Shown one piece after another: positions 1 to 5,489 of a stretch of 9,138 bases of DNA. The position numbers and the translations under genes are program-made. The DNA is from Chitinophagaceae bacterium (GTDB taxonomy: Bacteria > Bacteroidota > Bacteroidia > Chitinophagales > Chitinophagaceae), in assembly GCA_016787105.1 (NCBI GenBank), contig JAEUVI010000126.1, positions 1 through 9,138 on the forward strand. The letters run 5' to 3'. Within the stretch, counting starts at the first letter, position 1; each line of letters begins with the position of its first letter. The notes under the pieces are model-generated. The model had not been told where the DNA came from. It saw only the letters and a list, made by a program, of their open reading frames with translations, and ran no database searches.

Positions 1-1022
1 CGTATACACCTGTATAAAAAAACCACATAAATAAATACAATGAATGCGCCTCCTACCAAGCCATACTCTTCAATAATGACTGCAAAAATGAAATCGTTAT
101 ATGCCTGCGGCAAGTAATCTCTTGTTGTACTGTTACCGGGACCTACACCCAATAACCCACCCTTCGATATTGCAATCTTTGCCTGGTTTACCTGGTACAT
201 ATCATCCGCATCAGCATCTTTACCACCATATATAAAATTTTCAACGCGGCCGATCCATGTATCTACTCTTCCAAATAAACCGCCGGATTTTTTTGCAGTT
301 GCCGCTGTTGTAATTTCTTCTTCATTATTACCGGAGTTATGTTTTATAATCGCTGCTGAAATAAGCAGTATGATTGGGATCATTGCTGCTCCGATAACCA
401 GCAACAAATGTTTTGTTCTTGCACGACCGATAAACAATAACAACATACAACTTGCACCAAGCAATAGTGCCGTAGAAAGGTTTGCTGGCGCAATCAGCAT
501 ACAGGTAATTGCCACTGGCGCTACTACAGGCAGAAAGCCTTTTTTGAAATCTTTGATTACATTTTGTTTTTTGCTCAATAACCTTGCGAGGTACATGAAT
601 AAAGCAAGCTTTGCCAAATCCGATGTTTGCATCGTAAGGTTGATTATCGGCAGGCGAATCCAACGGCTTCCTTCATTCATTCGTACACCAAAAAATAAAG
701 TATAAGCGAGTAAGGGTATAGATAAAAGAAACAATATCTGCGCTACCTTGGAATAAATAGTATAGTTGACCAAATGAGCGAAATAAACAACCAGTATGCC
801 AAATACAATAAAGGCGACTTGTTTGAAAAGATACACCTCTGTATTGCCTTTGTAATTTTTATATGCCAAAGAACCCGTAGCACTGTACACCGCCAGTAAT
901 GATATCAATGCAAGTAGTACCACGAGCGCCCAAATAACTTTGTCACCTTTAGTCTTACTCAAAAGATTTCTACCATTGAAATTGGCGAAGTCATTAAATC
1001 GTATGTCCTTTGCTATATTCAT
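1..1022 (-). CDS. ftsW: FtsW, septal peptidoglycan glycosyltransferase (SEDS family), 3' end cut by window edge
   Basis: FtsW polymerises glycan strands from lipid II at the division septum, working with FtsI in the inner membrane. I translated 340 codons from the ATG at 1022-1020; the frame stays open to base 1, so roughly the last 50-80 residues are missing. Hydrophobic segments lie near residues 29-48, 68-86, 95-113, 163-179, 184-199 and 205-225. The diagnostic SEDS block is at 283-324: IAISKGGLLGVGPGNS, then a YLPQAYNDFIFAVI stretch, then EEYGLVGG. Two usual motifs are altered: the QPSE-like site reads QTSDLAKL (132-139) and the PDLGTA-like site reads PANLSTA (179-185). A polar, acidic extracytoplasmic stretch spans about 227-280; by position its Asp cluster (269-274) is where I would look for the catalytic Asp of RodA/FtsW, which is inference. 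The ATG follows the murD stop codon with no gap, suggesting translational coupling. RodA is the alternative, but the cluster position favours FtsW. Confidence 0.95.
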   Translation of the reverse strand, partial: MNIAKDIRFNDFANFNGRNLLSKTKGDKVIWALVVLLALISLLAVYSATGSLAYKNYKGNTEVYLFKQVAFIVFGILVVYFAHLVNYTIYSKVAQILFLLSIPLLAYTLFFGVRMNEGSRWIRLPIINLTMQTSDLAKLALFMYLARLLSKKQNVIKDFKKGFLPVVAPVAITCMLIAPANLSTALLLGASCMLLLFIGRARTKHLLLVIGAAMIPIILLISAAIIKHNSGNNEEEITTAATAKKSGGLFGRVDTWIGRVENFIYGGKDADADDMYQVNQAKIAISKGGLLGVGPGNSTTRDYLPQAYNDFIFAVIIEEYGLVGGAFIVFIYVVFLYRCI

Positions 1023-2363
1023 TTATAAATCTCTCACTGCTTGTTTGAACTGATTTCCCCTGTCTTCGTAGTTTTTAAACAAATCAAAACTTGCACAGGC
1101 CGGGCTTAACAAGACAACATCTCCTTTTGTTGCAAAATGGAATGAAGCCTGCACCGCTTCTGACGCACTTGCTGTATCAATAATCGTATCTACAATTCCT
1201 TCAAATGCTTCATGAATCTTCTTATTATCTACACCCATGCACACTATCGCTTTTACTTTTTCTTTTACCATATCAGCTATCAGTGAATAATCATTCCCTT
1301 TATCCACACCACCCAATACGAGTAGGGTTGGCTTTGTCATACTTTCCAATGCATACCAGGTAGAGTTTACATTGGTTGCTTTACTGTCATTGATAAATTC
1401 TACACCACGGATAGTTGACACATACTCCATCCGGTGTTCCAATCCCTGGAAATCCTGCACAGCCTCGCGGATTTTCTCCTTACGGATATCCATCGTGGCG
1501 CTTGCTACACATGCTGCCATAGTATTATACTGGTTATGTTTCCCTTTCAGGGCAAAATCATAAATACTCATACTGATAAAATCTTCGCCTGTTCTCACAT
1601 ACATGTCCCCGTCTTTAATAAATGCTCCTTTTGATAGTTCGTTCTTCATGCTTGTTGGTAATGGGTTAGATTGAATATTGAACCTGTCTAAATATTTCAT
1701 AGTTATCGGATCATCGGCGCAGTAAATGAAATAATCATCTTCCTGCTGGTTCATAGCGATACGGAATTTGCTATTGATATAATTTTCAAACTTGTAATCA
1801 TAACGATCAAGATGATCTTCGGTTATATTCGTCAGTATTGCTGTATCCGGCCTGAATGTTTTAATGTCATCCAGTTGAAAACTGCTTATCTCCGCGATAT
1901 AAACCGGCTTCGGATCTTCGGCTACTTGTTTGGCAAATGAATACCCGATATTGCCAACCAACGCACAATCCAGTCCGCCTTTTTTACAGATATGGTAAGT
2001 CAACGCAGTGGTCGTTGTTTTACCATTACTACCTGTAATCGCGATGATTTTACTTTCACCTTTGAATCGATAAGCCAGCTCTATCTCACTGATAATCTCA
2101 ATTCCCTTCTTCCTGATTTTTTTTACCATTTCATTTTTCTCAGGAATTCCGGGGCTTTTCATTACTTCGTCTGCCGCTAATATGCGATCTTCATTGTGGC
2201 TTCCCTCTTCAAACTCAATCCCTCCGCTCTTCAACTCGTTACGATAATTTTCTTTCAAAGAACCTGCGTCGGAAAGGAACACTTCGTATCCTTTTTGTTT
2301 TGCCAATATTGCAGCGCCGACTCCGCTTTCACCACCACCTAATATGACTATTCGCTTACTCAT
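1023..2363 (-). CDS. murD: MurD, UDP-N-acetylmuramoyl-L-alanine:D-glutamate ligase
   Basis: Cytoplasmic Mur ligase that adds D-glutamate to UDP-MurNAc-L-Ala using ATP. The protein has 446 residues, close to the roughly 440 usual for MurD. Domain 1 opens with a Rossmann glycine motif, GGGESGVGAA (9-18), for the UDP substrate. Domain 2 has the ATP loop GSNGKTTTT (111-119), the metal/ATP region ITEDHLDRY (180-188) and Lys199, which matches the carbamylated lysine of the family by position. HNQYN (276-280) and FINDSKATN (323-331) are further ligase motifs. Domain 3 has LVLGGVDKGNDY (348-359) and the C-terminal signature SPACASFDLF followed by NYEDRGNQFK (420-440). The ATG at 2363-2361 places the Rossmann motif at the normal distance from the N-terminus. 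There is no clear Shine-Dalgarno sequence; a heptad repeat arm ends 7 nt before the start codon. All key residues look intact. Confidence 0.98.
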   Translation of the reverse strand: MSKRIVILGGGESGVGAAILAKQKGYEVFLSDAGSLKENYRNELKSGGIEFEEGSHNEDRILAADEVMKSPGIPEKNEMVKKIRKKGIEIISEIELAYRFKGESKIIAITGSNGKTTTTALTYHICKKGGLDCALVGNIGYSFAKQVAEDPKPVYIAEISSFQLDDIKTFRPDTAILTNITEDHLDRYDYKFENYINSKFRIAMNQQEDDYFIYCADDPITMKYLDRFNIQSNPLPTSMKNELSKGAFIKDGDMYVRTGEDFISMSIYDFALKGKHNQYNTMAACVASATMDIRKEKIREAVQDFQGLEHRMEYVSTIRGVEFINDSKATNVNSTWYALESMTKPTLLVLGGVDKGNDYSLIADMVKEKVKAIVCMGVDNKKIHEAFEGIVDTIIDTASASEAVQASFHFATKGDVVLLSPACASFDLFKNYEDRGNQFKQAVRDL

Positions 2364-2370
2364 AGAATTC

Positions 2371-2480
2371 AGCTACGAGCTATGAGCTTCGAGCTACGAG
2401 ACAATAAATTGAAAATTCATTTGCTAACGCAAGCTTCAAACTTTGAGATCTCGCAGCTCATCGCTTGCAGCTCATCGCTC
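2371..2480. repeat. Heptad inverted-repeat element, AGC/GCT type, between mraY and murD
   Basis: The left arm on the plus strand is a tandem 7-bp array: AGCTACG (2371-2377), AGCTATG (2378-2384), AGCTTCG (2385-2391), AGCTACG (2392-2398). The right arm carries the reverse-complement type: GCTCATC (2456-2462), GCTTGCA (2463-2469), GCTCATC (2470-2476), GCTC (2477-2480). AGC at 2371, 2378, 2385 and 2392 mirrors GCT at 2477, 2470, 2463 and 2456; every pair is centred on 2425. The best contiguous pairing is 2391-2400 with 2450-2459, 9 of 10 positions complementary, with a 49-nt loop. The loop contains the small palindrome TCAAACTTTGA (2436-2446). In the transcript the 3' arm ends 7 nt before the murD ATG, so folding could affect murD initiation (inference). 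No U-run follows, so it does not look like a terminator. Confidence 0.85.
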
Positions 2481-2498
2481 TTAAAATTGTACGGAAGA

Positions 2499-2569
2499 GG
2501 TTTTTCATAAGTATCAGCTTTCACTGCACCACAATTACTTTTTTAACAGGTAGCGGGGTTTTCCATAAG
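2499..2569. repeat. Pair of 13-bp near-identical direct repeats in the mraY-murD spacer
   Basis: On the plus strand GGTTTTTCATAAG (2499-2511) and GGTTTTCCATAAG (2557-2569) match at 12 of 13 positions, 58 bp apart. They lie in the 237-nt mraY-murD spacer (2364-2600), which otherwise holds the heptad element at 2371-2480 and no convincing gene. On the minus strand each copy can be read as Tyr-Gly/Glu-Lys-Pro within a different short open frame. They could be the remnant of a small duplication or simply chance in AT-rich DNA. Confidence 0.4.
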
Positions 2570-2600
2570 AAATATCATGCTTACTGAACAGGTCAGAACC

Positions 2601-3878
2601 TTATCTTAATTTCAACGTCACAATACTCAATACAACACACAATACTGTTACAATCCAGAACCGCGTTACAATCTTTGCTTCGTGATATCCTTGCTTTTGG
2701 TAATGGTGATGCAGCGGGCTCATTAAAAAAATCCTTCTGCCTTCACCATATTTTTTCTTTGTGTATTTAAAATAACTTACCTGCATTGTCACACTCAGCA
2801 ATTCAACAAAGAACACACCACAGAATATCGGTATCAATAATTCTTTATGCACGATAATTGCGATGGCTGCAATGATTCCTCCCAACGTCAGACTACCCGT
2901 ATCACCCATAAACACCTGCGCCGGGTATGAGTTGTACCATAGAAAACCGATACAGGCCCCAATCATCGCTGCAATAAAAACAGACAACTCAGCAAGGTTT
3001 GGGATATACATTATATTCAGGTAATCCGCAAAAATGAAATTGCCACTCGCATAGGCAAATATGCCGAGACATACTCCAATCAATGCCGATGTACCTGCAG
3101 CTAACCCGTCCAAGCCATCAGTAATATTCGCACCATTCGAAACCGCAGTGATGATGAATATTACAATCAGTATGTAAAGAACCCATGAATAACCCCTTAA
3201 TGCCTGGGGCAATAATTTTGAATAATTAAACTCGTGTGTTTTCAAAAACGGAATGGTAGTTATCGGCTCTTTGGTTTCAACAAAGTGCTTTATTTTTCCA
3301 TTTACCTGAACCGTTTTAATTGTCGAATCCATTGCATTAGGTGTACCGGTATATTCCCGCCACGTTTTCACATTACTATTAAAAATCAATGTGGTCCCGA
3401 CAATAATTCCTAATCCAACCTGCCCGAGAATTTTAAACCATCCGGCCAATCCATCTTTATCTCCTTTCACATATTTTACTCCCTTTTGCTGTGCAATCTT
3501 TTTTGCACGAAGCTTCAGGTAGTCATCAATGAACCCGATAATGCCCAACCAGATTGTACTTACGATCATCAACCGGATATACACTTTATTCAAATTGGCA
3601 AACAATAAAGTAGGAACCAGGATACCGAGAATGATAATGATGCCCCCCATTGTCGGTGTACCTTTCTTCGACTGCTCCCCTGCCAATCCTAAATCCCTTA
3701 CTGTTTCACCTGCCAGCTTTCTTCTCAGGATATTGATCAATCTTTTTCCAAACACCAGTGTGATAACAAGTGATAACAACATGGCCAACAGCACCCGGAA
3801 AGTGATGAAGTCAAACAGCGCACTTCCCGGGAACTTGAATCCTTCCTGCTTAAACCACTGAAATAAATGATAAAGCAT
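2601..3878 (-). CDS. mraY: MraY, phospho-MurNAc-pentapeptide transferase
   Basis: Polytopic inner-membrane enzyme that transfers phospho-MurNAc-pentapeptide from UDP to undecaprenyl phosphate, making lipid I. Family motifs appear in order: KKGTPTMGG (71-79), IGFIDDYLKL with the Asp pair at 118-119, NITDGLDGLAAGTS (251-264), NSYPAQVFMGDTGSL with Asp326 (316-330), and the PLHHHYQKQG histidine block (388-397). These include the Mg2+ and catalytic residues. Length is 425 residues against about 360 in E. coli MraY; the excess is an insert at about 168-229 between two membrane helices (about 148-167 and 231-248). Because the Asp pair and NITDGLDG must face the cytoplasm, this insert should be periplasmic. 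The N-terminus YHLFQWF, the FPG motif and FDFITFR support the ATG at 3878-3876. Spacers with heptad repeats lie on both sides: 134 nt after murE and 237 nt before murD. Confidence 0.98.
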   Translation of the reverse strand: MLYHLFQWFKQEGFKFPGSALFDFITFRVLLAMLLSLVITLVFGKRLINILRRKLAGETVRDLGLAGEQSKKGTPTMGGIIIILGILVPTLLFANLNKVYIRLMIVSTIWLGIIGFIDDYLKLRAKKIAQQKGVKYVKGDKDGLAGWFKILGQVGLGIIVGTTLIFNSNVKTWREYTGTPNAMDSTIKTVQVNGKIKHFVETKEPITTIPFLKTHEFNYSKLLPQALRGYSWVLYILIVIFIITAVSNGANITDGLDGLAAGTSALIGVCLGIFAYASGNFIFADYLNIMYIPNLAELSVFIAAMIGACIGFLWYNSYPAQVFMGDTGSLTLGGIIAAIAIIVHKELLIPIFCGVFFVELLSVTMQVSYFKYTKKKYGEGRRIFLMSPLHHHYQKQGYHEAKIVTRFWIVTVLCVVLSIVTLKLR

Positions 3879-3935
3879 ATTGTTGGCCTGGTAGCTTGTT
3901 TTTGGTTTTTATAAATCCGAACCGTCCTTAATACT

Positions 3936-4006
3936 AGTTTTTAGTCTGTAGTCATTAGTATAACGCCTGTTGACTAATGACTCTTTACTCTCAACTCCTG
4001 ACTCCT
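3936..4006. repeat. Heptad inverted-repeat element, AGT/ACT type, between murE and mraY
   Basis: On the plus strand AGT occurs at 3936, 3943, 3950 and 3957, exactly 7 bp apart. After a 13-nt loop (3960-3972), ACT occurs at 3973, 3980, 3987, 3994 and 4001, again exactly 7 bp apart. Four AGT/ACT pairs mirror one another around 3966. The inner stem AGTCATTAGT (3950-3959) with ACTAATGACT (3973-3982) is a perfect 10-bp inverted repeat; over the full 24-nt arms 17 positions are complementary. In the transcript the 5' arm starts just after the murE stop codon (TAG at 4015-4013, followed in frame by TGA), and the element ends about 57 nt before the mraY ATG. There is no U-run after the hairpin on either strand, so an intrinsic terminator is unlikely. 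Roles in mRNA stability or in uncoupling mraY from murE are inference. Confidence 0.85.
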
Positions 4007-4012
4007 CTATCA

Positions 4013-5479
4013 CTACTTCTCCAACATCTCAAACATTTCCTTCACCACTTCCTTATCGTCAAAATGATTCTTTACTCCTTTTATTTCCTGGTATTTCTCA
4101 TGACCTTTGCCTGCTACCAGTATTATATCTTCTTGCTTCGCTAAACTTATCGCTGCTTTTATTGCCTCTTTCCGATCTACAATCGCGATGTATTTTCTTT
4201 TCGCTGCACTTCCCAATCCCGCTTCCATATCCCGTATTATCTCGTTAGGATCTTCGCTTCTCGGGTTATCGCTTGTCAGTATCACTTTATCGCTGTGCTC
4301 ACAAGCTACTTCTGCCATTACCGGTCTCTTTGTTTTATCCCTGTCACCGCCGCATCCTACTACCGTTATAATTTGCTCATGACCTTTTCGCAGTTTCTTT
4401 ATTGTTGCCAGCACGTTCAACAAAGCATCCGGCGTATGCGCATAATCTACGATAGCGATTATTCTTTCTTTCTCCGATATGCTATAATCAAATCTTCCTT
4501 CAGCACCGGTCAGCAAACTCAGGTAACGCAATACTTCCTGCTTGTCTTCATTCATGCATATCGCTGCACCATAAACAGCAAGCAGGTTATACGCATTGAA
4601 TTCTCCTATCAACCTGAAATGAACTTCCAAATCATTTACTGTCATCACCAGTCCACTCAATGCGTTTTCTAAAATCTTTCCTTTGAAGTCTGCAACTGTA
4701 CGCAGACTATAGAAATATTTTTTTGCATTGGTATTCTGCAGCATCACCGCTCCTCGTTTATCATCGGCATTGCTTATTGCAAATGCTCCTGATGGTAAAT
4801 TATCAAAGAAGGTTTTTTTCACCCGGATGTACTCGTCAAATGTTTTGTGATAATCCAGGTGATCATGTGTGATATTACTGAACAAACCTCCTGTGAAATA
4901 CAAACCGGTAATCCGATGCTGCTGAATAGCATGTGAACTCACCTCCATAAAAGCATGAGAACAACCTTCGTCTTTCATATGCTTCAGCAATGCATTCAGG
5001 CTAATCGCGTCCGGCGTGGTATGCGTTGCCGCTACCACGGTATCACCTATGCGGTTTTCTACCGTACTAACCAAACCGCATTTATATCCCAACGATGTAA
5101 AGAGCTTATATAATATTGTCGCAATTGTTGTTTTCCCGTTTGTTCCTGTAACACCTACCAGTTTTATTTTTTCAGATGGCTGCCCGAAAAAATTATGTGC
5201 CATGAAACCTGCTGCTGCAGCACTGTTTTCAACCTCTATATAAGTAATACCATCTTTTATAGTTGATGGCATTACTTCACATACAACAGCTATCGCACCT
5301 GAACCAATTGCTTTTTCAATGAACCCATGGCCATCCGCCGCTACTCCTTTCACCGCTACAAACACAGAACCTGCACTTACTTTTCTTGAATCAATCTGAA
5401 TATCCTTTACACTAATGGCTGTGCTTCCCGCTACCGATCGGATACTCACCTTGTATAATATGTCCTTCAGTATTGTCAA
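4013..5479 (-). CDS. murE: MurE, UDP-MurNAc-L-Ala-D-Glu:meso-diaminopimelate ligase
   Basis: Cytoplasmic Mur ligase that adds the third peptide residue to UDP-MurNAc-L-Ala-D-Glu using ATP. The 488 residues are a normal MurE length. Domain 1 contains IDSRKVSAGSVFVAVKG (29-45), typical of MurE/MurF. Domain 2 has the ATP loop TGTNGKTT (111-118), HTTPDA (153-158), EVSSHA (179-184), NITHDHLDYH (202-211) and Lys221, matching the carbamylated lysine by position. Domain 3 has EGRFD (327-331), VDYAHTPDAL (344-353), GCGGDRDKTKRPVM (375-388) and LTSDNPRSEDP (401-411); DNPR is the family signature for meso-diaminopimelate rather than lysine. AGKGHE (456-461) ends the core. The frame opens with TTG (5479-5477), preceded directly by an in-frame TGA, so no upstream start exists; TTG gives the expected N-terminus (LKDILYKV). 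It lies 10 nt after ftsI, so coupling is likely. Confidence 0.97.
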   Translation of the reverse strand: MTILKDILYKVSIRSVAGSTAISVKDIQIDSRKVSAGSVFVAVKGVAADGHGFIEKAIGSGAIAVVCEVMPSTIKDGITYIEVENSAAAAGFMAHNFFGQPSEKIKLVGVTGTNGKTTIATILYKLFTSLGYKCGLVSTVENRIGDTVVAATHTTPDAISLNALLKHMKDEGCSHAFMEVSSHAIQQHRITGLYFTGGLFSNITHDHLDYHKTFDEYIRVKKTFFDNLPSGAFAISNADDKRGAVMLQNTNAKKYFYSLRTVADFKGKILENALSGLVMTVNDLEVHFRLIGEFNAYNLLAVYGAAICMNEDKQEVLRYLSLLTGAEGRFDYSISEKERIIAIVDYAHTPDALLNVLATIKKLRKGHEQIITVVGCGGDRDKTKRPVMAEVACEHSDKVILTSDNPRSEDPNEIIRDMEAGLGSAAKRKYIAIVDRKEAIKAAISLAKQEDIILVAGKGHEKYQEIKGVKNHFDDKEVVKEMFEMLEK

Positions 5480-5488
5480 TCACCTTTT
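5477..5488 (-). promoter_or_regulatory. murE initiation site: TTG start with AAAAGG just upstream
   Basis: On the minus strand AAAAGG (5488-5483) is followed by TGA and then the TTG start (5479-5477). The purine stretch resembles a Shine-Dalgarno core, but only 3 nt separate it from the start codon, closer than usual. The TGA is in frame with murE and fixes TTG as the earliest possible start. The ftsI stop codon (5492-5490) is 10 nt upstream, so ribosomes finishing ftsI could reinitiate here. Confidence 0.5.
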
Positions 5489-5489
5489 A

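Noticed and set aside
370..705. Open frames on both strands inside ftsW (plus 370-705 and minus 337-663)
   Set aside because: They overlap the continuous ftsW frame, which carries the full SEDS motifs; the alternative translations have no recognisable domain.
2371..2480. Heptad array as a CRISPR array
   Set aside because: Units are 7 bp with 4 variable bases and no spacers of about 30 bp, and there are no cas genes in the window.
2538..2546. Slippery heptamer A AAA AAG at the end of the read-through frame after mraY
   Set aside because: It lies beyond a normal stop codon in a frame with no start, and A-runs are frequent in this DNA.
3936..4006. Heptad hairpin as a rho-independent terminator
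   Set aside because: No U-run follows on either strand, the stem is not GC-rich, and the downstream genes mraY, murD and ftsW continue in the same direction.
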